A stretch of DNA of 64,000 nucleotides from Cyanodermella asteris (GCA_900618795.1 UYJD01000009.1:1-64000); one strand, 5' to 3'; shown: positions 20,662-31,450, counted from the stretch's first letter. The notes: a model not told the origin generated them from the sequence alone. Program-made: numbers and translations.

Positions 20662-22866
20662 TCAGGCCATACTTCCGCCACTTCGATTCTGGCCGACCAA
20701 CCCAGCCATCTCCAACAGATTATAAGTCGCTTCCTTATCCTTCATGCTCACTCCCCTCCTAGCTTGTGCTTCCCTTTCCTCCCACTGCCAGCGTTCCCGC
20801 TGCTCCTTCGCAACCTCATCGCCTCCACACCCCCAAACCTCGAGCTGCTCAACTTCGAAGCGCTCCTCAAAGTCGCCTCGCTTGGCCCGACTCGTACCAA
20901 AGGCACCTCCGCCGGCACTGTCATGGATGAACACGCCGTACTCCAGATTCTCGTCCAGATTCAAAGACACGGCACCGAACGTGAGCGTTGACGACAACCC
21001 GGAAACGGGCTTTGCTCGAGGGACCGGACTTCCAAAGGAGACGCCTGATTTCGTCAATGTTGCATAGTCGTGGTTGAGGGAGCTGGCACGGAAAACATCG
21101 TGGATGGGCGAGAGTTGAAAGAGGAGGGAGGCATTATCGCCGGTTGGCTCTTTGTGCGTGTGCTTCCAGGGTGTGTTGAGATATGCGCCGAAGACGAGCC
21201 GGTCATCTTTACTGTTTCCTGATGCACCTGGTTTGAACCGTGCTGGTGGGATAGTGAGATCGTCGAGGGCGTCACGCTTCTGAGTCGTGTCTCTGACGCC
21301 GCTGATGAGGATTATGGTTGGGGCGCGCCAGTTGAGCACTTTTTGCTCGAAGCTGTTGATGCTGAATCCGTCGTTGGAGCCAGAATAGAGGAGACGAAGG
21401 CGGTGGAAGATGGTAGAGGAGGGAATGAAGAAGGAGATTTGGCAGAGAAGGGCTTCGTTGAGAATGTCGCTAGAGTTTTCTAGTATAGGCCCGGTCGGTT
21501 TTTGTGCTATGGCGAGCGGTGCTGGCGGAGTAGAAGCAATGGAACTGGAGCTTGGGGTTCTTTTCCGTTTCGAGAGATCGAGATGTTTGCTAAACAAGTA
21601 GTGCTCGAAGAGGGGATTGAACCCTTCGAAGAGGAAAGGTAATGAATGATTGACAATGGTTTTGAAACTGGAGTTAGTGATGCCGGCGTGTTTCTCAGGG
21701 GCGAAGCTCCACAAGATGCTGTCTGCAATCTTGTGCAGAAACTCCATATTATCTTCGGAGGCTCTTTCAGTCAGACTTCCAAGATTTTCCTCGGGTTGAA
21801 GTGGAGCGGTCAGCAGCATCAACAGCAGCAGACTTCGAAAGTTGTCCAGCGGTATCTGCGCCTGGCGCATGTGTCCTTCGGTAGACTCCTGCTTCTGCTT
21901 CTCGAGGCCAAATATTTCAACTGCATCCAGAGCCTCAAAAGCCGCCAACGCCATATCATCATCGTCCTCGTCATCCTCATCATTCCCCGGCCTGTCCACA
22001 GAAAAACCTTGTGAGCTGCTTTGCACGTCCGTCTGAGCAGCCTTGATGCTCTCCTCGAGATTACCCTCATGCATGATCTCTGGCTTCTCTGGCTCGCTCA
22101 ACCTACGATCATGCACCGCCAAAGCCCGGAATATGAGTTTCACTCTGTCGCGGCGACCTCCCTTGAGAACCCGTCCGTGTCTGTTGGTGAGCACGGCGAC
22201 GATCTTGCACAGAGCCTCTCGAGTCAGGATTGCAGGGGCGAGCGAACTGAAAGGCCATGCTCCGAGGTATCCTAGCATTTGCCCGAGGACGTGACTAGCT
22301 CCGAGCACGTCTGGGATCTGGAGGAACCTGCAGATCGTGTCTTCCTTCCAGTACTGGAGACCGTCTTGTGTGTCGGCGAGGTTGACAAAGTTGTCCTTGA
22401 AATGGGTGATTTCGAGAGGCGTGAAGCATTTGTCTGCTAGTCTGTGCGCTAGCTTACTCGATAATTGTTCTTCGGCGTGTCAGCTTGGATTAATAGTTTC
22501 CGTAGTCAGAAAGTTCAATGCAGACACGATATCGAACGTCCAGATCTTCCAAAACTCGAACAACAAGAGATGTGCAGCATTCTAGGCCGTGTGACATTAT
22601 TTAGTCATGCTAGCCTCACATACAAAGCTTGAGCAGTACTATCATCGTGTACATGGTGAATCTAGAGCAAGACAAGGCCAAACCAGCATCGCTGGCATCG
22701 TATAACGCTGCGTCTGCACAGTCTCCGCACGTGATCGTATTTGGACTGCGTGCAGATTCCACCATGGTAAAAACGCTTGAAGGTATTTGACGAAGTAGGT
22801 ATCAGTGGGTATGTGCGTACCTGGAGTGGCAGCTCCTGCGACTTGATCCGAGTGGGCCTGTCCCAT
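20662..22866 (-). CDS. RTC5: TLDc-domain protein Rtc5
   Basis: Rtc5-type TLDc protein of 617 residues. Exon 1 is tiny (22866-22821) and encodes MGQAHSDQVAGAATP, with a Gly2 that could be N-myristoylated. A 351-nt intron (22820-22470, GTACGC...CGAAG) is followed by exon 2, 22469-20662. The join gives ATPEQLSSKLAHRLADKC, then FTPLE, as in fungal relatives. The middle contains an acidic linker (DDEDDDD). The TLDc domain spans about residues 340-590: LLCQISFFIPSSTIFHRLRL, then WRAPTIILISG, LVFGAYLNTPWK, and the C-terminal EVWGCGG. Yeast Rtc5 binds the vacuolar V-ATPase and promotes its disassembly; the same role at the vacuole is inferred. The long first intron is unusual for this window, but the restored N terminus makes it convincing. 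Confidence 0.88.
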
Positions 22867-24021
22867 GACTGCGACAGCCTCCACATTCCCCGCACGATCC
22901 CCTGCTCTCGTGATATTGTGGCTAGGCTTACTGGGATGCCCTTTCACCTGCTCATGGTGTTTGTGTTGAAGGCTGATCGCCTTGGGGTGTGGCTTGAGCG
23001 TGCAGGTCACGACGTTGCGGCATGTGGATGGTAGGTACTGGCTATGTCATGGCTTTGAGGATGCAGGTCAAGGCAGCACTATTTCAGAAGGTATTTAGGC
23101 TTCAAGGAGCGCATCGACACTCCATATATCGATTCGGCTTATGCGGATCAAGTACCGCCACATAAGATGGTTTATGAGTAGAACCAAGGGCGAGGAGAGC
23201 ACTTGCAGCGAATTTTGGACTCTTGGATGTTATTGCATGAATTCGACTCCCTTGCATCATGTCTCACGTCTCCCGGCGCGGATCAACAACGTATCCGATG
23301 GACTTTGCACTTCGGAGCCGCGCAGTACCTCAAGAAAAGCTATTATCAAGCCTTGCCAACAATTGCTTTCATGGAGAGAAAGAGAGGCCAACAGGAACCC
23401 AGGATGGTTCTTGTTGGCTCGTTCTCGTAAAGGCCCGCTCAAAGTATTTCACGACTCGAGAGGTCTTTTTCTTCGCTTTGCTCTGCGTTCGTTGTTTGGG
23501 GATCAGCTACTCAAATCCTCGAGCACAATCCATGGGACGCCCTCTAGCCGTCCCAATACGTCGAGCAGGCCTTCGTCGACCGTCTGAGTCAGTTTCGAAT
23601 CGCCTTCGGCTGCTGCAGTAGTCATGATCTGCCTTATGTGCCAAAGCGTCCCGAGTGAGCAAGCTAAACGGAAGCTTCAGAGGCGACCAATCACAGGAAA
23701 GCTAAACAGGGACCGGGGTTGGCCACGGCTGTTGACGACCGGGGTTGGGTCGTACGGTCAGTAACTAGCATAAGCTGGAGTATGCAAACGAGGGGAAAGC
23801 ATGTAAGTAAGCAGCGAATACGGATTCGGCAGCAGGCATTGCACCTTTGTAGCCGTGCTGTGCAACCTGGCTGAAAGAACACATTCAGTGAGAGAAACTG
23901 TAGGCGAGTATGATGCGCATTAGCTGCGAAAGATGATGCTGGATGGTGTGTTGATCAATGATCTGCTGCAGCATCTCACATGAACAGTTCTTCTGCAGCC
24001 ACATTTGCGAGCCTCTTTTTC

Positions 24022-24043
24022 GCGATGCGATGCGATGCGATGC
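24022..24043. repeat. GCGAT microsatellite
   Basis: Four perfect copies of GCGAT plus GC, in the promoter region of the INSIG gene. Confidence 0.9.
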
Positions 24044-24182
24044 CCCAAGTAAGCTCAACAAACCACGCCATTATTGCGGAGAAGGACTAACAAATACCGC
24101 CGACTTGTGTCCACCTTCCTGCTCCTCTGACAACGCTCCACCATCTTTCCTTTACTCTTCGCTGGTGCTTCCTGCTCACTGA

Positions 24183-24192
24183 ATCACCACAC
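24183..24192 (+). promoter_or_regulatory. Sterol-regulatory-element-like site upstream of INSIG
   Basis: ATCACCACAC differs at one position from the SRE-1 consensus ATCACCCCAC and lies 270 bases upstream of the INSIG start codon. Ten-base matches with a mismatch are frequent by chance, so function is only suggested by the gene it precedes. Confidence 0.3.
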
Positions 24193-24461
24193 CTCAGAGT
24201 GAGCAAAAGTTGCTTCTTCGCTCTGCCCATCTTCGTCGCCACACAGGCAGCACGACACGCCGATATCCCGAGCCTGGAGCTTGGAGCCCCGAACATAAGT
24301 TGACTCTACGGACCTAAAAATCCCACCAACATCTAAGCATTGCAATCTGGTATCTTGTACGCGCACATACGACTCCACATCCATAGTACAGACTTCTCGC
24401 CGGACCCTTCGCGAACCTCTCGAAAGCTCACTTACCTCCAACGCAAGATTTTCGAATCACA

Positions 24462-25697
24462 ATGTCCTCCCACGACGAACCCCAAATCCTTCGCCCTCAA
24501 CCCCGTCGAATGTGGACCACCACCCCCCTTGCCTCCGAGCCCACCTTCCCGAACCCCGACGATTCCCCCGACTCGCCCACGGCGCTTAGCAACACGTCAA
24601 ACGACCTTCGCTCCCCAGCCTCGACCACGACATCCTCCTTCTCCGCGCCCCGAACCCGCTCCGTCCTGAACCTGACGACCTCGACGCTCGCCGGCATCTA
24701 CGCACCAGACGACGACAGCTCCATTTTCGGTGTCACGCCCAGCGGCGCCACAACACCCCTCTACCCTCCATCACCGCACCCGGGCAGCCTTGCCGCAAGC
24801 CTGCAACGTACTGCAAATGGAATTACCGAGAATGAGCGGGAGAAGGATCGGATGGCGCCGGTGATTGGGGCGTTGGAACAGCCGCAGTTCAGACGGACGC
24901 CGACGGCGCTGGTACATACTTCTACATCTCCGACGTACGTCCGCGTCGCTCGCGGTCTCGTACGCGCAGTGCTGCTATTCGCCATCGGCGCCGCGTACGG
25001 TGGTCTGGTAACGCACCTGCACGACACGCGGAATCTGGCACCAGTCAAGATCGACGGCCTGCAACGCGGAAGGCTCTCCTACACGCTGTTCTGGGGTATC
25101 GCGGGCTTACTCCTGGGCACCGCGCTGCCGATCGTAGACGCAATCTGGGCCGGCGAGGGCCCCGCCGAGAAAGCGGCGCGCGAGCACGCCGAACGAGCAC
25201 ACCACCTCCAGCAAACCACGCAGCGGAACCAGAACGCACAGAAGAGTGATCAAGACAGCACGCTGACGGAGGCTGTCGGGTTGGGCGCCGAATGGAACCC
25301 CATGGTGCGGAGCATAGGTGCGTTCATCGGGATCGGATTTGCGATCCGCCGGCTGTCGTGGCAGAGCACGTTGCAGGCTAGCTTGACGCTTGCGCTGGTG
25401 AATCCGTGCTTGTGGTATATGATCGACAGGTCGTTTCCGGGGTTTGCGCTGGCGAGCACGGTGGGCGTGGTGGGCACGAGCGTGTTGCTTGGGACGAATG
25501 TGGTGCCGATGCCGGATTTGAGAGGTGCCGTGGGTGCTGTTGGTAATGGGAGCAGTTTGGGGACGGAAGCGCTGCCGTTGGGGATTGAGCAGGGGGCGCT
25601 GGCCGTTGCCGTTTGGGTTGCGTCGGTGTTGTTCTGCAGTTGTGTGTGCTTTGGAAACATCGGCAGGAGGTTGGCTGTCAGCGTCAGCTCGGCGTGA
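24462..25697 (+). CDS. INSIG-domain ER membrane protein
   Basis: Fungal insulin-induced-gene (INSIG) homologue of 411 residues, intronless, starting at the ATG at 24462. Residues 1-155 are a Ser/Thr/Pro-rich, probably disordered cytosolic tail. The membrane part has about six hydrophobic segments: 163-185, 205-228, 281-297, 304-320, 328-346 and 376-400. The family signature is clear in NPMVRSIGAFIGIGFAIRRL and WQSTLQASLTLALVNPCLW, followed by DRSFPGF. An Arg/Gln/Glu-rich loop (230-265) separates the second and third helices. INSIG proteins sit in the endoplasmic reticulum and hold sterol regulators (HMG-CoA reductase, and in animals SCAP-SREBP) in a sterol-dependent way; fungal members mainly stabilise HMG-CoA reductase. 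The next gene, convergent, encodes an SREBP-type bHLH factor, which supports a sterol role. Confidence 0.9.
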   Translation: MSSHDEPQILRPQPRRMWTTTPLASEPTFPNPDDSPDSPTALSNTSNDLRSPASTTTSSFSAPRTRSVLNLTTSTLAGIYAPDDDSSIFGVTPSGATTPLYPPSPHPGSLAASLQRTANGITENEREKDRMAPVIGALEQPQFRRTPTALVHTSTSPTYVRVARGLVRAVLLFAIGAAYGGLVTHLHDTRNLAPVKIDGLQRGRLSYTLFWGIAGLLLGTALPIVDAIWAGEGPAEKAAREHAERAHHLQQTTQRNQNAQKSDQDSTLTEAVGLGAEWNPMVRSIGAFIGIGFAIRRLSWQSTLQASLTLALVNPCLWYMIDRSFPGFALASTVGVVGTSVLLGTNVVPMPDLRGAVGAVGNGSSLGTEALPLGIEQGALAVAVWVASVLFCSCVCFGNIGRRLAVSVSSA

Positions 25698-26239
25698 ACA
25701 AGTAAAAAAGGCGAAGTCGAAAGACAGAGCATGATGCTACATCATAGACTCAGACGCCTGCCAAAGAGGCTCATAGAGTCAGAAACTACATGAAGAACAA
25801 AAAATCGACCGTCGATAGCACATCAAAATCTTGCTCGAAAACTCGTCAATGACTCCGTTATGCACCTTCACCAGGACAAGACGTTCGCCGTTGATTCACC
25901 ATCGCATCCCGCGATGCTGGCAAAACAATGCCCAGGTCTCTTTTGCCTTCACTTTCAAGGAATTGAACAAGTTCCTTCAGAATATTATATTCACCTGAGC
26001 TGTCTTTATTTCTCCAGCAATCCGTTTGATCATGTAATCGTGTGCTCAGCCTGGACCAGGCACTCGCCAATGCCTCCAAGCTTGCGTCAACTGTCAGGAT
26101 CTTCAATGCTAGCGTAGTCTATGAAAACATCGTGTAAAGTTTTTTTCGCGACCCTGTTTCTCCCGGTTCGGCCGTCATAGTATTGTTTGCGCACACAACT
26201 TAAATGTTCATGAGTCCCCAGCTGAGTCATTCAGATGTT
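25698..26239. other. Shared 3' region of the convergent INSIG and bHLH genes
   Basis: The 542-base gap between the two stops should hold both 3' UTRs. No gene or repeat was seen. Confidence 0.65.
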
Positions 26240-27412
26240 CTACATGCCGAATTGAGCCTGTTGGACCTGTTGAAGCCTCATCTGGTTCATCTGTGTCAAG
26301 ATGCTGCAGTCCTCACACTTGACCAGCCTCTCCAGCTTCGTGATGCGGGTCTTGAGAAACTCGACTTCGCTCTCCAATGTCGACCTGCTCTTTTCTGCTC
26401 TTTTGATGTAGTCGATGGCACTAGCCAGAACATCTGCTTTGCGAGTTCGCGGCAGCACGGCCTCGGCTTCGGCTTCGTCTGATGACGACGAGCCACTTCC
26501 CTTTGTCGTCGACAACGTCCTGTGCAGCTGCGCAATCTTTCCGTTCAGGTTGTCTCGATAACGCTGCTCAACCACGCTGTGAGCCACCTTGGTTGGCCTG
26601 GGAGCCTTGGGTGTCGCAGCCGCCGGAGCAGGTTTGCTCTCGTCGGGCGGTGCCGGCGACGATCTTCTCTTTCGTGACACTGGCGGCTTCGAAGCTGGAG
26701 CTTGAGACTGACTGTGAGTGTGATGTGGGACAGAGGCTCCGAATTTGTGACTCGGGGTGGAGGAGGTCGTGGTGAAGTCAATTGGCACAGGAAGAGGGAA
26801 GGCATCTGGGCTGGACTGAGCCGGGCTTTGGGTCGAATTCGAAGGAGGAAGGCACTGCTCCACGTCAGGAACATCAGGGATGCATCCAATGTCAGCACAT
26901 TGCTGAAGTGACCAGCCGTCGGGGCCGGGCACGGGGCTCAACACCCAGGGGCAGGACGCGGAACTGGCACAGCTTGCTTGGCTGACACCTGGGCTCGTGC
27001 GTGTGTTGGCGCCGTTGCCGTCCATGCCAGGATATGAAGGGTTGTGAACGTTGTGGTGGTGGTTGTGGTGATGATGGTGCTGCAGCTGCTGCTGATCAGG
27101 AAGAGCCGGATGGGTGTGCAGACCCGTCTGATGCTGAGCTTGACTCTGGTACTGATGTTGGCTATGTTGTTGCTGCAGGATCGTGTGCGGGGAAAAGATG
27201 CCTTGGTCGAGCTGGAGGTCGAACCAATTTGGGGAGGCGATCTCGTGATCTTCGTTCGTGGTTTGGAAGAGGCCGTCGACGGGAAGGTCTGTCGATGATA
27301 TAGCAGCATCGCCGTGGCCGTCGTAGGCCATGTGGAGTCTCGGCATTGAAAATGGAGGATTTTGCAGTAGGTTGCTGGAAGATGGCGTGACACGGTCAAC
27401 AGAGTTCGGCAT
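26240..27412 (-). CDS. SREBP-type bHLH transcription factor without membrane anchor
   Basis: Nuclear bHLH factor of 390 residues in a single exon from the ATG at 27412. The basic region reads HSVVEQRYRDNLNGKI at 278-293: His278, Glu282 and Arg286 are the DNA-contact residues, and Tyr285 replaces the usual Arg, which is the hallmark of SREBPs. The loop is long and Ser/acidic-rich, then helix 2 (KADVLASAIDYIKRAE) runs into a leucine-zipper-like helix to about 365. The N-terminal two thirds are Gln-, His- and Pro-rich (a HHHHHNHHH run near 112-120) and likely act as transactivation sequence. No transmembrane segment or DUF2014 region follows, so it resembles the soluble SrbB/SclR-like group more than the membrane-bound SrbA. 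It probably binds SRE or E-box sites in sterol, hypoxia or morphogenesis genes. The adjacent INSIG gene is consistent with the first. Confidence 0.88.
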   Translation of the reverse strand: MPNSVDRVTPSSSNLLQNPPFSMPRLHMAYDGHGDAAISSTDLPVDGLFQTTNEDHEIASPNWFDLQLDQGIFSPHTILQQQHSQHQYQSQAQHQTGLHTHPALPDQQQLQHHHHHNHHHNVHNPSYPGMDGNGANTRTSPGVSQASCASSASCPWVLSPVPGPDGWSLQQCADIGCIPDVPDVEQCLPPSNSTQSPAQSSPDAFPLPVPIDFTTTSSTPSHKFGASVPHHTHSQSQAPASKPPVSRKRRSSPAPPDESKPAPAAATPKAPRPTKVAHSVVEQRYRDNLNGKIAQLHRTLSTTKGSGSSSSDEAEAEAVLPRTRKADVLASAIDYIKRAEKSRSTLESEVEFLKTRITKLERLVKCEDCSILTQMNQMRLQQVQQAQFGM

Positions 27413-27649
27413 TCGGCAGGGGCACGACCACGGTAGTGCTCACCTAGAGTGGTTGTCCTGATCTTCAGGCTTTGAAGGCAGAATGCAGTCTGTGGGCGTA
27501 AAGGAATCAGCTGTGGTTGTAGTGTACCAGGGGTTGAGGTGGTCTGCGACGGAAGCAGCGGCTGTAGTCGAGACGACGGGGATGTTGCGCAGAGTGGGAC
27601 AAAGTGGTGTGCAGTTGGCGTGCAGGTACCTTTAACAGTAAGGCGAGCA

Positions 27650-27659
27650 TCACTCCACC
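27650..27659 (+). promoter_or_regulatory. Sterol-regulatory-element-like site upstream of bHLH gene
   Basis: ATCACTCCAC has one mismatch to the SRE-1 consensus ATCACCCCAC and lies 238 bases upstream of the bHLH start. A second TCACCACAC, like that before INSIG, follows at 27661-27669. Self-regulation is a reasonable guess only. Confidence 0.35.
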
Positions 27660-28478
27660 CTCACCACACCCCAAAGGATCTGTCCGCCCCGTCCTCCCGC
27701 CGGTTCCAGACTTGCATCCTGGTTGAGCTCTAGACTGCCACGGCTCTGCTTTCCATTTTCTAGTTTGGTAGCCAGAGCCTTTCACGCGGTATTCCTTATC
27801 CTTGATTGGCTCCCTCCGACCAACATGCCGCACTAACTCGGTGCTAGACTGTGGAGACGTCGTTGCAAAGTGGAGATGGACATGCTTAGTTGGCACCAAA
27901 GGAGCTGTATATATGCACAGTGTCTCAATGACACGCTTGACGGTCTAGTCTCGAGGCGCAAGCGAGGTGGTGGAGGTCCTGGCTCCGGCATCGTGGGGCT
28001 CAAAATAATGGCGATCCGGATTGTGGTTTCGGATGACACAGTTCCGCTGCCCGATTGGACGTGAGACATCGAAGTCGGTCGACGCACCGGAAGACGGCGG
28101 TCATCGGGATCAAAACCTGCGTGCGACAAAACATCTTACCCTATTGCTTGAACGAACTGGACGGAAGTCAGCATCCTCGCACAGGAGGGTTCGCAGGGCT
28201 TATTGTCTCCGGCAACGAGTTTCAACGAATGGCCTTTATGCATAATCGACCTCGAAACCACGACCTGCGATAGACACCAAGTCGAACCAACGGCGAGTCG
28301 AAACGAAGCGTCCTCGATACTTTCATGGTGTCATCGCGATCGTCAGCCGGGAGCAAGCGGCAGGAATTTTGGCAACCCATCGTAAAGCAACTGCGCCTTT
28401 GGCTCGGGATGTGAAGACGGTCACGCAACTATCGGTATACCCAAGTGTGACCTCACAGATGTGAACGTTGACGCGGTG

Positions 28479-28503
28479 CCCAATTATGGGCATGAGTATA
28501 AAA
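28479..28503 (+). promoter_or_regulatory. CCAAT box and TATA box
   Basis: CCAAT lies at 28479-28483 and TATAAAA at 28497-28503, about 125 bases before the ATG at 28628. This is the clearest core promoter in the window and suggests strong or inducible expression of the small gene downstream. Confidence 0.55.
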
Positions 28504-28627
28504 GGCTGGCTGCAACTATCGTAGCACAGTAGTTACACCCAGTCATCAGCACAACCCGTTCACACAGCGCTGAGCTTGATACACCGAGATCGTCGTCAAC
28601 AAATCCAATAAGAAGCTCGCAACAACA

Positions 28628-28964
28628 ATGCAGACAGTCTTGCAGCAGCAATCACAAGTCGGCTTAAACTCGCGGCGCGCGTGGCAGCAGCGCCCGCTAG
28701 CTCGAACTCTCTCGTCTGCAGCTGCCGACTCGGCTAAAATTGCAGCTCACAAGCCGAATCTGGCCCTCAACCCCATTGTCTCGCTTCTGATCGTCGGAGC
28801 AGCCGTTGCTTACGCGGTAAGTCTAAGCGTCCGAAGCAGAATCCGACGATTCATATCAGCTCATGCAACGGCAGCTGTCCAGCACCCTCACTGCCATAGA
28901 AGGCAACTTCACTGAGGCCAATCGTCGGAGGGAACAGTATTGCGGCAACTCGCCCCGTCACTGA
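28628..28964 (+). CDS. Small putative mitochondrial membrane protein, unknown
   Basis: I do not recognise the family. Exons 28628-28816 and 28860-28964 flank a 43-nt intron (GTAAGT...ATCAG, phase 0) and encode 97 residues. Residues 1-30 are rich in Arg, Gln, Ser and Ala without acids (for example RRAWQQRPLARTLSS), as in a mitochondrial presequence. One hydrophobic helix (NPIVSLLIVGAAVAYAL) follows at about 48-64. The second exon gives an amphipathic, polar tail (QRQLSSTLTAIEGNFTEAN) that may be a short coiled coil. The gene has clear CCAAT and TATA elements, a leader of about 100 nt and good splice signals, so I consider it real despite its size. A small mitochondrial inner-membrane subunit or stress protein would fit; this is inference. 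Confidence 0.6.
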
Positions 28965-29414
28965 ATGATTAAGAATCCAACTTTTGCTTTCTGTCGCATG
29001 GCCTTGGAGGAGTCGATTTGAATACCAAATCAAGGACATATGATGAATGCCAGCTTGCATCGACATCTTCACGATCGTGTCGTGCATTCATCGAATCTCT
29101 TCACCGAGACATTTCATGTGTGGGGTGAAACGAGTAGCCATGTCGTAGCATCTGCATCAGAGGTCATGGCGTCAGAGAGCCCCGCCTGCATCTAATCTTG
29201 GAACGCGAAAGCATTAATGCTGAGTACATGATGAGAGGGTGGAGAGTTGCCTTTCATCGACTGGTCGAAACCATGTACCCTGTTCCGACTTGCAAAATTT
29301 CATGCGATTTAAATACCAAAAAGGGCGAACAGAACGACACGCCTCACAATGATGCACAAATCTTCATTATACCCTTGCAGTAAAGCCCGGCAGCTCGCAG
29401 TGGGAACCATCCTG
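28965..29414. other. Intergenic region downstream of small membrane protein gene
   Basis: The 450-base gap between two convergent genes holds the 3' flanks. No further gene was seen. Confidence 0.6.
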
Positions 29415-31450
29415 CTAATTGCCACTCTTGCCAATTCTGGCTGCTTTGAAGCGGCTCATTTTCGGTCTAATTTCTTCACCGTCTTCATCAAGTGGGATAA
29501 TGGCAGGATCGTCGGCTTGGAAGCCGCCCTGCTGGTAGATCTTGTTATTCCGTTGTCGATAATATTCCGTCGCCATTGCTTGCCGAGCAAGACCGGCGTC
29601 TTCGCCAGGATCTGTTGCTGCGGCTTCTGACGGTGCCCGCTCAATGACGTCGCCCAGTGTCTTTCCCTCCGGACCTTCTGGTGTGAAACGAGGTTTTTCG
29701 GCTGTCACGCTCAGCAGAGGGCCGGCAAAGCGTTCAGCGCGGTCGTCGCCCATCGGTTTCAGTGTACCGAGCGCGCTGTCGGAGAGAGGTCCTCGAGGTG
29801 CAGCCTTGGCGGTCTTTGTACCTGAACTTGAGGCGGACTCAACAGAAGCTCGTGCTGCTTTGAAGCGCGAGACTTTACGTGCGTCAGTTTGAGATGGTAC
29901 AGACAGCTTGGCGCGCGGCTTGCGCTCTTGCACCTCGTCTGCCAGTGGATTGACCTCTGAGATCTTTGTTGCAGGCGGTGCAGTCTTTGCTGACTCAACT
30001 AGTCTTGACTGCGAAGCTGGTTTTTCCTCTGCAACATCCAAATCCTCGGCAAAGCGAACACCCTTGGCCTTGCCGGCCTTCTTCTCCTTTCTGAGGCTCG
30101 ATTCAGGGGTCGGTGAGACCAAAGCCGCCTTGGGTAGAGCTTTCGAAAATGTCTCTGGTTGCCCTTCCTCTTCGCTAGTGGGTGGAGATATACGCCCGGG
30201 CGCAGGGCCAAGGTTTTGCAGTGCTCGGGCATCCAGTTGCTTCTCAAGGTCGAGCATTTGCTGTCTATACTCCTCGCTCATCACAGGTCTTGTCGAGCGT
30301 CCAAAGTCATCCTCGTCGTCGTAGTCATAATCTTCATCGTCGTCGTCGTCGTCGTCGTCATCCAATTCGTCTTCATCTTCCTGATCAAGATCCATCTCTG
30401 CAACAACGGCGCCCACCTCGTTGAGGCTATACTGCAACATTTCTCTCCTCAAGGCGGCGTCTTCTTCACTTTCATCCGTGGGAATCACCGGCTCTTCTTC
30501 GATTTGCTGTTGTGCTGAATTCTTGGGTACCGTGTTGAAGCTATCACTTTGCTTCATTTTCAAGCCGGGTCCTAGGGTTGTCATTTTAGAGGGATGGAGA
30601 TCACTGATACTTGAAAGCAGCCTTGCTATAGACACCTGAGCTGATTCTTCTTCTTCATCGTCGACCTCGCCCCCTCCCTCATCTTCAGCTAAAGACGCGA
30701 GAAGCTGTTCGGCCTTCGCATTTGCAACCGCCTGTGCCGTGTCCGCTCTAGTAGTATTACCATTCCCCAGAGCAGCTTCGCGGGCAGCTTCCGCCGCCTC
30801 GATCTTCTCGTCCATGGCCTTCATCTGTGCGTTGGCAGCTTTCGACTGTAGGGATTCGTCGGCCAGCCCTTGCGACTTAAGCTTCTCCATGAGCGCGGGT
30901 GCATCCTGTGCTGTATTTCTTGTCGAGCTAGAGATGACATTGCCATCCTCATCGAGTTCTTCCATGATCTCAGTGAGAGGCAGACCGTCCTCGTCCACCA
31001 TATCCGGCTTCAGAATAACGTCTATTCCAAGCAACTTGTGGTCCGCCGCATCTCTGCGTTTGGTGATTGAGTCGACGTTGCCACGAACGTAGTCGAGGCG
31101 GTGCCGCAAGACATCAAGGATCTGCGAATGACTACGTCCCCTGCCCCTATCGTCTATCAAGATTTTCTTTGCCTCTGACACGCGTCAGCACAGTTGTGCA
31201 AGGCATGCAAGTGGCAAACAAACCCACCTTCGCTTTTCATGACACTGCCCTCGAAACTCTGCAGAAACGCATGTAGTCTGAGCTCGCTCTCTGTTTCGGC
31301 CACAGATAGTACCTCTTCCTTGAACAGTTCGTAGTCAGTTTCCCAGCTGCGCCAGTGGCTAAGTAGCTTGTCAAGCTCGGAAAGTTGCTCCTCTAATTGA
31401 AGTCTTCTCTGCTCCAGCAGTGCAAGGCTGTCTTGTTCCTGATCCGACAT
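29415..31450 (-). CDS. Bud27/URI-like unconventional prefoldin with DUF3835-like C terminus
   Basis: Protein of 660 residues. Exon 1 is 31450-31228, the intron is 31227-31175 (53 nt, GTGGGT...GTCAG with GCTGAC branch site) and exon 2 is 31174-29415; the join gives MKSEEAKKILIDD. The N terminus (1 to about 115) is a prefoldin-like coiled coil: LEQRRLQLEEQLSELDKLL, then HWRSWETDYELFKEE and ILDVLRHRLDYV. The long middle is acidic, with an Asp/Glu run encoded by a GTC repeat. The C terminus ends PKMSRFKAARIGKSGN; the FKAAR motif also occurs earlier (SRFKAARAS), as in DUF3835 proteins. Yeast Bud27 and human URI bind Rpb5 and help assemble RNA polymerases in the cytoplasm. The same role here is inferred from layout rather than strong residue identity. 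It is divergent from the spindle pole gene at 32139. Confidence 0.75.
30338..30358. repeat. CGT trinucleotide repeat coding for an Asp run
   Basis: Seven tandem CGT units on the plus strand lie inside the Bud27/URI-like gene and encode consecutive aspartates on the minus strand. Slippage could make this length-variable between strains. Confidence 0.85.

Larger units (their letters stand above)
22867..24461. other. Divergent intergenic region between RTC5 and INSIG
   Basis: About 1.6 kb. A plus-strand frame at 23141-23587 overlaps other frames and has no recognisable domain. A GCGAT microsatellite (24022-24043) and a near-consensus sterol element (24183-24192) lie in the INSIG half. The last 150 bases are C/A/T-rich leader-like sequence. 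Confidence 0.6.
27413..28627. other. Divergent promoter region of bHLH and small membrane protein genes
   Basis: About 1.2 kb with no recognisable gene. It holds an SRE-like site (27650-27659), and CCAAT and TATA elements (28479-28503) for the gene at 28628. Short frames at 27507-27899 and 28222-28428 look fortuitous. Confidence 0.6.

Noticed and set aside
24340-24669. Frames overlapping the start of INSIG on both strands
   Set aside because: Pro/Arg-rich shadows of the C-rich coding sequence of the INSIG N terminus.
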